From positions 150,360 to 214,359 of the forward strand of contig NZ_JAWMPX010000005.1 in the NCBI RefSeq assembly GCF_033101155.1: a stretch of 64,000 nucleotides of DNA, given 5' to 3'. The stretch comes from Tropicimonas sp033101155 (GTDB taxonomy: Bacteria; Pseudomonadota; Alphaproteobacteria; Rhodobacterales; Rhodobacteraceae). Under the pieces are notes generated by a model that saw nothing but the letters and a program-made list of their open reading frames with translations, did not search any database and was not told the DNA's origin. Shown in pieces: positions 44,201 through 52,644 of this stretch. The number at the start of each line of letters is the position of its first letter. Position 1 is the stretch's first letter. The translations under genes were made by a program, and so were the position numbers.

Positions 44201-44495
44201 CTGGGCGGATCGTGCCGGGCAGACGGGTCTCGACGCCGTCGACAGCTTCGAGTTCAAGACCGACGATCCGGACAGCGGCAAGGTCGACTTCGGAGCCTAT
44301 CTCGGCGATACAGCCCTGGAAAGCGACACCGATATCGCCTTCGCGGCAGCCTTCCAGGATTGGATGCTCAACCTCAAGGATGCCGGATCGAGCCTGCCCG
44401 GAGTGGGCGGTCTCGTTGACGGTGCAGCCGAGATCGTGGCGGACATCCTCGACTTCGAAGCGCCCGAACTGCCGGAGACCATCGATTTCGTGTGA
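41292..44495 (+). CDS. Large RTX-like Gly/Asp repeat protein
   Basis: The 1067-residue acidic protein begins directly with repeats and has no Sec signal. From about residue 25 to 300 there are 18-residue units pairing a GGSGND-type Ca-binding nonapeptide with a YGYGAxNxM partner. To about 610 the units become GGxGxDxxxGxGxxNxQ. An acidic Glu/Thr linker (about 613-650), further GGxGxD units, a helical stretch (about 770-810) and a C-terminal FGGTGDDFLSV/GGQGNDTYLFTFG block follow. Type I secretion is expected, but no ABC/MFP genes are near. No pore-forming hydrophobic domain is seen, so adhesin or S-layer-like is as likely as toxin. Confidence 0.88.
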   Translation: MGSTSYTSPHKTYKLYGISVYKDAGSGNDKMYGYAAKNHLKGGSGNDLVYGYGGWNKLEGGSGSDIVKGWGGSNYLYGGSGSDKLYGYGVYNYLSGGSGNDSIYGSGATNKLYGGSGHDYLKGTGAYNYLHGGDHNDRLYGYGAKNDMHGGNNEDKLYGYGAVNNMYGGSGYDKLYGYGGYNKMDGGSYNDALYGYGAKNLMYGGSGNDHMEGRGLWNKMHGGTGNDTMKGIGAYNEMYGDSGDDSIEAIGAVNKAHGGTGNDTITGIGGVNVLHGDDGNDIMKAVGGVNTVFGDAGDDTMISAGGVNVMFGGTGNDKMVASAVVATTQSGQDGNDTMVAVSNANWQSGGNGNDAMVGVGNLNLQFGDAGDDMLLAAGNTNIQVGGAGEDKLFALGSTNVQFGGDGDDLAVGAGGANIQYGGNGADILVGGGVANIQIGGTGSDWLIGAGKGNLQFGGEIWSTLPKDVSLGEFDLDAAADKLAEYANSSGPDGLNVMLAGGEANIQIGGSETDIIVGAGKGNLQVGGDGADLMLGGGTATVQFGGEGTDLMVGLGRINVQEGGGDTDVMVALERGEDAGIQVQIGNDGSDFMLSRGGDGEANPLGALWDHLKEKFEDSQKDDTEETTETEETSAVETSSDAETDAESKKQSLTEKLLDNAPSLNLQFGGDGADVFSTGGDLGFQMGGADSDIFIGGGSYNFAFGGTGGDLMLTTGDKANFSFGQDGVDWLMDSGTFVDLAWSMLAPDLGTDAGTVENPFDTGLGTALNGITSKVESLKETLDALNPLQKITDAIGDLVDDAKDAVADVHATISSLLDYDSTQFFGGTGDDFLSVSDAGGDVVGGQGNDTYLFTFGSTGAMDVDEAGLDAARELGDFLEFASDKLDAISGGGGGENDVLELREAGALDGSDLRFFVEGGKDLVIEGDGGEVRIKNMQDDDTRVETLRIVGEDGVQEIDLGQAFEDGLFTATWADRAGQTGLDAVDSFEFKTDDPDSGKVDFGAYLGDTALESDTDIAFAAAFQDWMLNLKDAGSSLPGVGGLVDGAAEIVADILDFEAPELPETIDFV

Positions 44496-44986
44496 TCTCG
44501 ACGGTTGATGCAACACGAACGCCCCCCTTCGCATACCGATGCGAGGGGGGGCGTTCCGTCGGGCAGGTGTATTTGACAACCTGCATTTCCGGACCTGACG
44601 CATTCCGGTGCATGCCGCAGACGGATCCCGAATAGGTTCGAACAAGACACTTCCACCCGCCCGCGTCAGGCACTCGGAATGCGAACCCCAGTTCCCGAAA
44701 CTCTAATCAGAAATGTCCCATAGAAATGGGGATGGACAATTGGGATGCCGGCTACTGGTTTCAGCGCGTGGGCAAATCACGGCATCGGGGGCAATCGAGG
44801 AAGAGCGGCAGGCCATTCGTGCAGCGATAGCCGGCTCAACTGCTCATTGCGGTCTGACTTCTTAGACTGCGCCAAACCGGAGCCGAGTTCCGGGGTGTTC
44901 TGGAGACGTGAGGGGGGACGAATAGGAGAGTGGCAGAAATCACAAAGAGAAACTCTGCTCTATTTCAGCTGGATAATTCTATGAAG
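44496..44986. other. Gap between the RTX gene and tRNA-Arg
   Basis: After the RTX terminator I find no gene in about 430 bases. An inverted repeat GCAGGT/ACCTGC spans 44563-44584. A 79-codon frame at 44745-44984 lacks a ribosome binding site and protein-like composition. Confidence 0.5.
44518..44555 (+). terminator. Terminator hairpin of the RTX gene
   Basis: A long GC-rich stem (44518-44534 with 44539-44555, one weak pair) closes an ACCG loop 22 bases after the stop. The T-tract is missing, but the stem is very stable. Confidence 0.7.
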
Positions 44987-45063
44987 TGGCGCGCTGGGGA
45001 GGATTCGAACCCCCGACCCCTTGATTCGTAGTCAAGTACTCTATCCAACTGAGCTACCAGCGC
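44987..45063 (-). tRNA. tRNA-Arg (anticodon ACG)
   Basis: On the minus strand a full 77-base cloverleaf forms: acceptor GCGCTGG/CCAGCGC, D-arm GCTCAGTTGGATAGAGT, anticodon stem CTTGA/TCAAG with loop CTACGAA, T-loop TTCGAAT and an encoded CCA end. The anticodon ACG (45027-45029 on the plus strand) reads CGN arginine codons after A34-to-inosine editing. Confidence 0.97.
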
Positions 45064-45166
45064 GTGGAGCGTCCTGATAAACGCGGGTCGCGAGGGGTGC
45101 AAGAGGAAAAAGCCAAAAAACTTCGAAAGAGCAGGCAATTCCTGTCCCGGCGCGCAGGCAGAAAAA

Positions 45167-46573
45167 TCACTCCGGTTCGGCACCACCATCGGCGACACTC
45201 CGGGGTAGGAAGATCGCGAAGGCCGTGCCTTCAGGCCCGGTCCGCAGAAGCTCCAGGCTGCCGCCATGGCCGCGCACGAGATCGGCTGAAATCGCAAGGC
45301 CGAGCCCCGAACCGCCTTTGCGCGTCCCGCCCTGAAACGGCTGGAACAGATATTCCTGCGCCTTTGGCGGCAGGCCCGGGCCGGTATCGGTGACGGTAAC
45401 GGTCCAGCCGGCATCGCCCTCATCGGCGGCCACGCAGATCTCGCCCGACTTGCCGGATGCCAGGATGGCCTGGCGAGCGTTGCGCACGAGGTTGGAGATG
45501 ACCCGGTAAAGCTGTTCGGGATCGGCGCGCAGGATCATGCCCGCAGGCACATCCTCGGCAAAACTGATCTCCGCATCGCCCACCGCCAGCCGCTCGCTCT
45601 CGATCACGTCGGTTACAACGCAGGCGGGGTGGATCAGCTCCAGCCGAGGTGCGGGTTCCTCCGCCTTGCCGAAGGCGAGCGTGGATTCGCACAGGTTGAC
45701 CGCGCGGGAGATCGAGTTGACCAGTTTCGGCGCCGCGCGCTGCACGGCCGGGTCCTGGCTTGTCTCCATCCGGTCGGCGAAGAGCTGGGCCGTCGTCAGG
45801 ATATTGCGCAGGTCATGGCTGATCTTGGCTACCGCGCCGCCAAGCTGGGCCAGCCGCTCCTTCTGCCGAAGCGCACCGGTGAGGTCCGTCTGCATTGATT
45901 GCAGCGCCTCCTCGGCCTCCCGCAGTTCCAGCACGCTGGCCTCCGGCGCGATGATGCGGCGCGCATCCTCAGGCGCGGCGGCGTAGCTTTTCATCACCGC
46001 GACCAGATGCTTGATCGGCGCGACAAGGAAGCTGCGCACACTCAGGAAGAGCAGCAGCGCCGTCACCACCGAGATCACCGCAGACAGCAGCAGGATGCGC
46101 AGCCCGTAATCCATCATTTCCATGCGCAGCTTGCCGGAGGTCATCGTGACCTCGATCAACAGCCCCGCCTCGCGAACCGGATTGCCGATGACCCGGATCA
46201 CCTGCGGCTCAGGGTCCACCAGACAGGCCAGCGCGTCCTTTATCAGCTCCCAGGCAGAGGCGTCGCGCAGATCGAACGTTGCGTCGATCGGCGCCGGTAT
46301 CGGCGAGGAAAGGATGAGTTGGCGCATCTCGTCACGCCGCAGCACGACGTTGAGCACACCGGCGTTTTCCAGCAATTCCGCCTCAAGCTCGTCATCGAGC
46401 ATATCCTCGGCCGCAAGAAGCGCCAGTGAGGCGATCTGCGCCCGCTCCAGCCGCGAGAGCAGGAAATCCTCCCGGAACCGGGCGATGGACGGCACGAAAA
46501 TCATGATCTCCGCCAACATGACGAAGGCCACCGTCAACAGCAGGAACCGGCCGGAAAGAGAGTTGCGGAACAT
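45167..46573 (-). CDS. Sensor histidine kinase (orphan)
   Basis: The 468-residue inner-membrane kinase has one helix at about 9-30, a periplasmic sensor domain (about 31-160), a second helix (about 162-185) and a HAMP-like linker. Its HisKA domain has the phospho-acceptor His in KISHDLRN. The ATPase domain has N-box NLVRNARQAI, G1 DTGPGLP and G2 GGSGLGLAI. No response regulator gene is adjacent. The upstream reductase gene ends 14 bases before its start, so they may share a transcript. The signal is unknown. Confidence 0.93.
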   Translation of the reverse strand: MFRNSLSGRFLLLTVAFVMLAEIMIFVPSIARFREDFLLSRLERAQIASLALLAAEDMLDDELEAELLENAGVLNVVLRRDEMRQLILSSPIPAPIDATFDLRDASAWELIKDALACLVDPEPQVIRVIGNPVREAGLLIEVTMTSGKLRMEMMDYGLRILLLSAVISVVTALLLFLSVRSFLVAPIKHLVAVMKSYAAAPEDARRIIAPEASVLELREAEEALQSMQTDLTGALRQKERLAQLGGAVAKISHDLRNILTTAQLFADRMETSQDPAVQRAAPKLVNSISRAVNLCESTLAFGKAEEPAPRLELIHPACVVTDVIESERLAVGDAEISFAEDVPAGMILRADPEQLYRVISNLVRNARQAILASGKSGEICVAADEGDAGWTVTVTDTGPGLPPKAQEYLFQPFQGGTRKGGSGLGLAISADLVRGHGGSLELLRTGPEGTAFAIFLPRSVADGGAEPE

Positions 46574-46587
46574 GGCGGATCAAAGCC

Positions 46588-48006
46588 TTACGGAATGCGG
46601 CGCTGGACGAAGCGAACCAGTCTCTTGACTGTTTCACTACCAAAGAGCTGCGGCGAGAAATAGGCCCCAGCCGCGCGTTTGCCGATTTCCGCCAATGTCG
46701 GATAGGGCAGGACAGTGTTCGCCATGGCCTTCATCTTCAGCCCATTGGCGATCATCAACGCCCAGGGCGCGATCATCTCGCCGGCCTGGGCGCCCGCGAT
46801 CGAGACCCCGACGGGGCGGCCGCGATGGATCATCACCTTGATCAGGCCCTCGGTCGCGCCTTCGGCAATGGCGCGGTCGCTCTCGGCATAGGCAAAGCGG
46901 ACGACCTCCAGCCGTGCCCCGTACCGCGCCTGCGCCTGCGCTTCGGTCAGGCCGACCTGCGCCAGTTCCGGATCCGTATAGATCGCGCGCGGAATATGCG
47001 CGTCCTGAGCCTTGGCCGGCAGACCGAAGAGCAGGGAGCGCGCCAGAACGCCGGCATGATAGCCCGCGACATGGGTGAAATTCATCTGCCCCGCCGCCGC
47101 GTCGCCAATGGCATAGATCCGGCGGTTCGAACTGCGTAGCGCGTCATCGACGGTGACGCCCCTACGGGTGTACTCCACCCCGGCACTCTCCAGGTCCAGA
47201 CGCTCCAGGTTCGGGCTGCGCCCGGTCGCCACGAGCAGATGTGAGCCCGAGATCCGGCCCGAGGCAGTCTCCAGCACGATCCCGCCGTCAACAGCCTGCA
47301 CGGCCTCGGCGGCGCAATTCTCGCGGATCTCGATCCCTTCCTCGCGCAGCCGCGCCAGAACGACGGCCGCCATCTCCGGATCTTCCGTCCCGAGCGCGCT
47401 CATCGCCTCGAGGACCGTCACCTCGCAGCCAAGCCGGTGATGCGCCTGCGCCATTTCCAGCCCGATCGGCCCGGCTCCGAGGATCAACAGATGGTCCGGG
47501 CGGGTGCGTTGCTCGAACAGGGTCTCGTTGGTCAGGAAGGGCACCTCGTCGAGCCCCGCGATGGGGGGCACGAAGGGACGCGAGCCAGTGGCAACCACGA
47601 AACGCCGCGCCCGGATGCGGGTATCGCCGGCGACAACCTCGTCCGGTCCGGTGAAACGCGCCCAGTCGCGAATGACGTGAACGCCAAGCCCTTCGAAACG
47701 CTCCTGGCTGTCATGCGGCGCGATGGTCTCGATAGCGCTGCGTACATGGTCTATCGCAGCCTCGAAGTCGACTTGCGGGTCAACCGGCGCGACACCAAAC
47801 CTGTGGCCGCTGCGCATTGCCTGCGCCCGCTTTCCAGCCGAAATAAGCGCCTTGGAGGGAACGCAGCCATAGTTCAGGCAGTCTCCCCCCATCTCGCCGC
47901 CCTCGATCAGCACGACGCGCGCGCCCATCTGCACCGCGCCGGCGGCCAGCGATAGCCCGCCGGAACCGGCACCGATTATGCAGAGATCCGTCTCGATCCG
48001 ATCCAT
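46588..48006 (-). CDS. FAD-dependent pyridine nucleotide-disulfide oxidoreductase (mercuric reductase/lipoamide dehydrogenase-like)
   Basis: The 472-residue protein has FAD motif IIGAGSGGLSLA, the redox-active pair in GGDCLNYGCVPSK, NAD motif ILGAGPIGLEMA, IYAIGDAAAG, and the dimer domain. The last carries TDPELAQVGLTE and an unusual C-terminus without the usual His-x4-Glu active-site HP..E block. It pairs with a TVP38/TMEM64 gene just upstream (3-base gap), an arrangement common for such membrane-associated oxidoreductases. The substrate is not known. Confidence 0.9.
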   Translation of the reverse strand: MDRIETDLCIIGAGSGGLSLAAGAVQMGARVVLIEGGEMGGDCLNYGCVPSKALISAGKRAQAMRSGHRFGVAPVDPQVDFEAAIDHVRSAIETIAPHDSQERFEGLGVHVIRDWARFTGPDEVVAGDTRIRARRFVVATGSRPFVPPIAGLDEVPFLTNETLFEQRTRPDHLLILGAGPIGLEMAQAHHRLGCEVTVLEAMSALGTEDPEMAAVVLARLREEGIEIRENCAAEAVQAVDGGIVLETASGRISGSHLLVATGRSPNLERLDLESAGVEYTRRGVTVDDALRSSNRRIYAIGDAAAGQMNFTHVAGYHAGVLARSLLFGLPAKAQDAHIPRAIYTDPELAQVGLTEAQAQARYGARLEVVRFAYAESDRAIAEGATEGLIKVMIHRGRPVGVSIAGAQAGEMIAPWALMIANGLKMKAMANTVLPYPTLAEIGKRAAGAYFSPQLFGSETVKRLVRFVQRRIP

Positions 48007-48009
48007 CGC

Positions 48010-48750
48010 TCAGCCCTCCTTGCGACCGCGGATCGCCCGCAGCAGCATTGGCAACGCGGCCAGCGCGGCGAGCCCCAGCAGCGGCCACAATATATGCGGC
48101 TCGAAAATCACGCCGAGATCCGGGCTCTCCCCACGCGCCAGCACCTCGCCCAGCCCCGCACCGACAGAGGTGTAGACCAGAGCGCCGGGAATGATGCCGA
48201 GAAAGGTAGAAATCGCGAAACGGGTGAGCGGTACGCCGACCAGCGCGGGGACGAGGTTGGCGACGAAGAAGGGGACGACAGGCACGAGGCGGATCAGGAA
48301 GAGCATCTCCCATTGATTGGCATCGATCCCCTGCTTGATGCGGCGAACCTGCCCGTCCGAGGCATCCATCCGCGCGGCGAGGCGCTCGCCGAGGCCCCAT
48401 CGGGCCGCGAGGAAGATGACGATGGCGCCAAGCGTGGCGGCCGTGACATTGAAGACAACGCCCGGGAAGGTGCCAAAGAGGAAGCCCCCCGTCAGCGTGG
48501 CGACGGTCGCACCGGGCAGGCTGAAGGCGACGATGGCAATATAGGCGGCCAGGAACGCCAACAGCGTGACAAGGTAGTGGCTGTCACGGAAGGCAAGCAA
48601 TGCTTCACGATTCGCCGCGAGCGATTCGAAACTCAGCACGTCGCGCAGCAGCACCGCTCCGGCCAGCGCCGCGACACCGATCACGGCAAGCGGGAGCAGC
48701 CGGGCCTTGCCGGGAGAGGAGGGAGAGGGGCGGGTCATGTCACTCATCAT
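48010..48750 (-). CDS. TVP38/TMEM64 (DedA-like, VTT-domain) membrane protein
   Basis: The 246-residue protein has about five to six membrane helices and the VTT domain: SLPGATVATLTGGFLFGTFPGVVFNVTAATLGAIVIFLAARWGLG, then FLIRLVPVVPFFVANLVPALVGVPLTRFAISTFLGIIPGALVYTSVG. Family members are linked to lipid scrambling or transport and membrane homeostasis. Several ATGs lie near the start (MMSDM), with the first two positions equivalent. It leads an operon with the oxidoreductase and perhaps the kinase. Confidence 0.9.
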   Translation of the reverse strand: MMSDMTRPSPSSPGKARLLPLAVIGVAALAGAVLLRDVLSFESLAANREALLAFRDSHYLVTLLAFLAAYIAIVAFSLPGATVATLTGGFLFGTFPGVVFNVTAATLGAIVIFLAARWGLGERLAARMDASDGQVRRIKQGIDANQWEMLFLIRLVPVVPFFVANLVPALVGVPLTRFAISTFLGIIPGALVYTSVGAGLGEVLARGESPDLGVIFEPHILWPLLGLAALAALPMLLRAIRGRKEG

Positions 48751-48933
48751 TATCGGGCCTTGTCATCACGGGTCGAGACCAAGATGCGGGGTCTGGGCGC
48801 GAAACGACAGGTGCCTCACGGGCGCTTGAAGGCAGACTGGCCTTTTCGTGATCGGATCGCCCTTATATGACGGTGTCTGAAACAATTCGGCAGGGCAAAG
48901 CCTGCGATGTTGCAGGAATCGGCCTCGGGCGAA

Positions 48934-48962
48934 TTGACTTGCCCGGAATTCTCCCTTAAGCG
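48934..48962 (+). promoter_or_regulatory. Candidate promoter of rpmH-rnpA-yidD
   Basis: TTGACT at 48934-48939 and a TTAAGC/TAAGCG element 16-17 bases on form a plausible sigma-70 promoter about 78 bases before rpmH. Confidence 0.45.
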
Positions 48963-49039
48963 GCGAGCTTCGAGATATCAGAGCCTTCGAATCCGTTGCC
49001 GGATTTGGGCTGCAAAACAACAAATACGGAGACGGAGCG

Positions 49040-49174
49040 ATGAAACGCACCTATCAGCCTTCCAATCTGGTCCGCAAGCGTCGCCACGGCTTCCGTGCGC
49101 GCATGGCGACCAAAGCCGGCCGCAAGATCCTGAACGCCCGCCGCTCCCGCGGTCGGAAGTCGCTCAGCGCATAA
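49040..49174 (+). CDS. rpmH: 50S ribosomal protein L34
   Basis: The 44-codon gene encodes MKRTYQPSNLVRKRRHGF, then ARMATKAGRKILNARRSRGRK and SLSA, the full L34 sequence. GGAG lies five bases before the ATG. rnpA starts 10 bases after the stop, the universal rpmH-rnpA order. Confidence 0.98.
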   Translation: MKRTYQPSNLVRKRRHGFRARMATKAGRKILNARRSRGRKSLSA

Positions 49175-49184
49175 GGCAGCCGGG

Positions 49185-49553
49185 GTGCAGCCGATTCTGG
49201 CCACCCTGACCAAGCGGTCCGATTTCCTGGCCGCCGCTCGTGCGGGGCGGGCCGGGACGCCGGGATTTCTGCTTCAGGCGCGCGAGCGCCGCGAGATTGA
49301 GGCCGATCCGACGCTCGTTCGGGTCGGCTTTACCTGTTCAAAAAAGGTCGGAAACGCGGTTGCCCGCAACCGGGCCAAGCGCCGCTTGCGCGAAATTGCC
49401 CGAACCGTGCTGCCCGAGGCAGGGCGGCCGGGCTGGGACTACGTTCTGATCGGCAGAGCCGAAGTGACCGCCTCCCGCCCGTTCGAACAACTCAAGAGGG
49501 AGCTGTTCGACGCAGTCGAGCGTGCCCACGCGCCAAGGCAGACACGCTCATGA
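49185..49553 (+). CDS. rnpA: Ribonuclease P protein component (GTG start)
   Basis: The 122-residue basic protein contains the RNase P signature VGFTCSKKVGNAVARNRAKRRLRE (about 46-70). It assists the RNase P RNA in 5' maturation of tRNAs. The start is GTG at 49185, directly after rpmH. The stop overlaps the yidD ATG (ATGA). Confidence 0.96.
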   Translation: MQPILATLTKRSDFLAAARAGRAGTPGFLLQARERREIEADPTLVRVGFTCSKKVGNAVARNRAKRRLREIARTVLPEAGRPGWDYVLIGRAEVTASRPFEQLKRELFDAVERAHAPRQTRS

Positions 49554-49798
49554 AGCCCGGCGCGCTCCTGCTGTCCCTGCCCATCCGTCTCTATCGTCTC
49601 GTCTTCAGCCCCTGGGTCGGCTTCAATTGCCGCTACCAGCCGACCTGTTCCGCCTACGCCCTTGAAGCTCTGGCAGAGCATGGCGCCATTCGTGGTGGCT
49701 GGATGGCGTTGAAGCGGATCGGACGTTGCAATCCCTGGGGATCATGTGGGTATGATCCGGTTCCCGGAACCGATCCGGAACATGAGCGGCCCCGATGA
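49550..49798 (+). CDS. yidD: Membrane protein insertion efficiency factor YidD
   Basis: The 82-residue protein has the YidD motif YRLVFSPWVGFNCRYQPTCSAYALEA and CNPWG..GYDPVP. It has an amphipathic N-terminal helix and three conserved Cys. It helps YidC insert membrane proteins and is coupled to rnpA by a 4-base overlap. Confidence 0.96.
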   Translation: MKPGALLLSLPIRLYRLVFSPWVGFNCRYQPTCSAYALEALAEHGAIRGGWMALKRIGRCNPWGSCGYDPVPGTDPEHERPR

Positions 49799-50026
49799 TC
49801 CGCAAAACGCTCGACGGCTCCTCGTTCTAACGGACAATGCGCTCGCACGCTGTGTCCGCAACGGCGGCCGTGTCAGAGCCTGACCGTGGGCTGGCGCGGC
49901 GGCTTCGCCCTGCTTCCGTGCCCTTCAATCCAGATGAATCGGTCATCGCCCCGCCACGGCCTCGAATCTCGCGCGCCCCCGCTCCGAAGCCTTGCCACAG
50001 CCAAGCAATCTGCCATAGGAGCACCC

Positions 50027-50872
50027 ATGCTCGATGATTCCGACGATATCCACCCGCTCTTCCATGGCGCGCCCTCCACTACGGAGTTCAAGAAGCTGCG
50101 CAAACGCATTGTCCGCAATGTTCGCGAGGCGGTTGAGCAATACGGCATGGTAGAACGCGGCGCCCGCTGGCTGGTCTGCCTCTCCGGCGGCAAGGACAGC
50201 TACACGCTCCTCGCCGCGCTCCACGAGTTGCAATGGCGCGGCCTGCTGCCTGTTGAGATCCTGGCCTGCAATCTCGACCAGGGCCAGCCCGGCTTCCCGG
50301 CAACCGTCCTGCCGGAATTCCTCGAACAGATGGGCGTACCGCATCGGATCGAGTACCAGGACACCTACTCCATCGTGATGGACAAGGTCCCCCAGGGCCG
50401 CACTTTCTGCTCCCTCTGCTCGCGGCTCAGACGGGGCAATCTGTACCGGATCGCCCGGGAGGAGGGCTGCTCCGCCGTCGTTCTCGGCCATCACCGTGAC
50501 GACATCCTCGAAACCTTCTTCATGAACCTCTTTCATGGCAGTCGCCTATCGACCATGCCACCGAAACTGGTCAACGAAGATGGTGATCTCTTCCTCTTTC
50601 GTCCCCTCGCCCATGTCGCCGAGGCCGATTGCGCACGCTTCGCCGCGGCGATGGGATACCCGATCATCCCCTGCGACCTCTGCGGAAGCCAGGACGGGCT
50701 GCAACGCCAGCAGGTCAAGAAGATCCTCGATGGCTGGGAGGCCAATCACCCGGGCCGCCGCAACAAGATGTTCCGGGCCCTGATGAACGCGCGCCCCTCG
50801 CATCTTCTCGATCCCGAGCTCTTCGATTTCACGGGCCTGGCACTGGGCACGAAGGGAAATGATGAAAATTGA
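50027..50872 (+). CDS. ttcA: tRNA 2-thiocytidine(32) synthetase TtcA
   Basis: The 281-residue protein has the PP-loop CLSGGKDSYTLL (about 52-63). The cysteine pairs that hold the Fe-S cluster are CSLC and the later IPCDLCGSQ, and LGHHRDDILET is typical of TtcA. It thiolates C32 of some tRNAs using ATP. AGGAG at 50017-50021 supports the ATG at 50027 over the longer frame from 49886. Confidence 0.95.
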   Translation: MLDDSDDIHPLFHGAPSTTEFKKLRKRIVRNVREAVEQYGMVERGARWLVCLSGGKDSYTLLAALHELQWRGLLPVEILACNLDQGQPGFPATVLPEFLEQMGVPHRIEYQDTYSIVMDKVPQGRTFCSLCSRLRRGNLYRIAREEGCSAVVLGHHRDDILETFFMNLFHGSRLSTMPPKLVNEDGDLFLFRPLAHVAEADCARFAAAMGYPIIPCDLCGSQDGLQRQQVKKILDGWEANHPGRRNKMFRALMNARPSHLLDPELFDFTGLALGTKGNDEN

Positions 50873-50966
50873 GCGCAATTTGCTTCTGCCGCGTTAAGAA
50901 CCTGCTGAGGCCGATCCCGTAGCGTTTCCCCGAATGGCGCCCTGCGCTCTATCGAGGATTCCAGTC

Positions 50967-52505
50967 ATGGCCCGGCCTGCCACCCGATTTCGCCAGTTCA
51001 AGCGCCGCCTGAGCCACGCGTTCATCCGTCCGCAGACGCTTGCGTTCCTGCCCGCGCTGATGCTCGGGGGATATTGGTTCGGCGGTGAGGGCCTGCTGAT
51101 GATCACGGCCGTGACGTTCCCGGTGGTGCTCTTGCTCGGCGGGTTGCTGGAAGGGGACCGCAACAAGGAACGGATGGACAGCCTCACCGGCCTCGCCAAT
51201 CGCGAACACCTGATGGAAACGCTCACAGGCTTTCTCGATCACTACGAGGGCAAGGGCCAGTCAACCATTTCGCTGGTTATCCAGCTCGATGATTTTTCCG
51301 AAGTTGCAGAAGCACTTGGAAGCTCCGGCACCGAAGATATCCTGCGCCTGACGGCGGATCGGATTCTCGGCGCAATCCGTCCCGGAGACCACGCGGCTCG
51401 GCTGGTGGAGCACCGCTATGCCGTGGTGCTCGGCCCGATCCGCCAGGCCAATATGGAAGTCGGCCTGCGCGTATCCGAGCGGTTGCAGGCGGCGATCTCG
51501 GAGCCGATCAGCCTCAATGCCGGTACCGTTTATGTCACGGCGTCGATCGGTTTCTGCCTCGCTCGACGCGCACCGCGACGGGATGCCGAGGCGATGCTCG
51601 AGGCCGCCGAGATCGCCATGGACGAAGCCCGCCGTTCCGGCCGGGGGGCTGTGCGCTCCTTTTCAGCCGAAATGGGGGACGCGATCGAAACGCGACAGAA
51701 CTTGTCGGACGAAATCAAGGAAGCGTTCGACGAGGGTCAGATTCGTCCCTGGTTCCAGCCACAGATCTCGACAGATACCGGTCTCGTCTCCGGTTTCGAA
51801 GCGCTTGTCCGCTGGGATCATCCCGACCGGGGCGTGCTGCCACCCTGCGACTTCATGGAAGCGGTCGAGAATGCCGGAATGCTGGAGAGGCTCGGCGAGG
51901 TGATGCTGTTCCACAGTCTCTCGGCGCTCCGTCTCTGGGACAAGTCCGGATATCGTGTGCCGCGAATCGGCTTGAACTTCTCGGCGGCGGAACTGCGAAA
52001 CCCACGGCTTGTCGACAAGGTTCGCTGGGAACTGGACCGCTTCGATTTGACCCCGGACCGCCTGACCGTCGAAGTTCTGGAAACTGTTGTCGCCGATTCA
52101 AGCAATGACACGGTCACCGCCAATATCAGCGCCCTCGCCAGCCTTGGATGCGATGTTGACCTCGACGATTTCGGAACCGGCCATGCTTCGATCACGAATA
52201 TCCGCCGCTTCGGGGTCAACCGGATCAAGATCGACCAGTCCTACGTCTCGCGAGTGGATCTGGACAGGGACCAACAACAGATGGTTGCGGCGATCCTGGC
52301 AATGGCCGAGCAACTGGATCTGCAGACCCTCGCCGAAGGTATCGAAACCCATGGTGAACACGCCATGTTGGCACAGCTTGGCTGCGGCAGCGTGCAAGGC
52401 TTCGGAATTGCGCCCCCCCTGCCTTTCGAGGAAACCATGGCCTGGATGGACAAGCACACCAGCCGGGTCGGCAACCCGCCGCAGATCGGCAGACCGACAC
52501 TTTAA
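50967..52505 (+). CDS. GGDEF (degenerate)-EAL protein, c-di-GMP phosphodiesterase
   Basis: The 512-residue protein has two N-terminal hydrophobic helices (about 25-60) and a GGDEF-type domain that starts with DSLTGLANR, but its active loop reads VEHRY instead of GGDEF. The EAL domain is complete: FEALVRW, NFSAAEL, VEVLET, DLDDFGTG, IKIDQSYV, AEGIET. It should degrade c-di-GMP, with the GGDEF part regulatory. GAGGA at 50954-50958 supports the ATG at 50967 (50934 is an alternative). Confidence 0.92.
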   Translation: MARPATRFRQFKRRLSHAFIRPQTLAFLPALMLGGYWFGGEGLLMITAVTFPVVLLLGGLLEGDRNKERMDSLTGLANREHLMETLTGFLDHYEGKGQSTISLVIQLDDFSEVAEALGSSGTEDILRLTADRILGAIRPGDHAARLVEHRYAVVLGPIRQANMEVGLRVSERLQAAISEPISLNAGTVYVTASIGFCLARRAPRRDAEAMLEAAEIAMDEARRSGRGAVRSFSAEMGDAIETRQNLSDEIKEAFDEGQIRPWFQPQISTDTGLVSGFEALVRWDHPDRGVLPPCDFMEAVENAGMLERLGEVMLFHSLSALRLWDKSGYRVPRIGLNFSAAELRNPRLVDKVRWELDRFDLTPDRLTVEVLETVVADSSNDTVTANISALASLGCDVDLDDFGTGHASITNIRRFGVNRIKIDQSYVSRVDLDRDQQQMVAAILAMAEQLDLQTLAEGIETHGEHAMLAQLGCGSVQGFGIAPPLPFEETMAWMDKHTSRVGNPPQIGRPTL

Positions 52506-52572
52506 ACATGAGGTCATTGGCCGAATTGTTGCCACTGCAGGGCCGACAATCGCCTGTCAGCCGGAATTCTGC

Positions 52573-52601
52573 TTGACGTTTTTGTTCGTGGCGGCTTGAA
52601 C
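52573..52601 (+). promoter_or_regulatory. Weak candidate promoter of yidC
   Basis: TTGACG followed 17 bases later by TTGAAC lies about 45 bases before the yidC start. The -35 is good, the -10 poor. Confidence 0.25.
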
Positions 52602-52644
52602 CTGCGCGAACCCTGATGACAGGAAGGACGTCGGTGATCCCCTG

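Noticed and set aside
44745..44984. 79-codon plus-strand frame before tRNA-Arg
   Set aside because: It lacks a ribosome site and looks unlike its neighbours in codon use.
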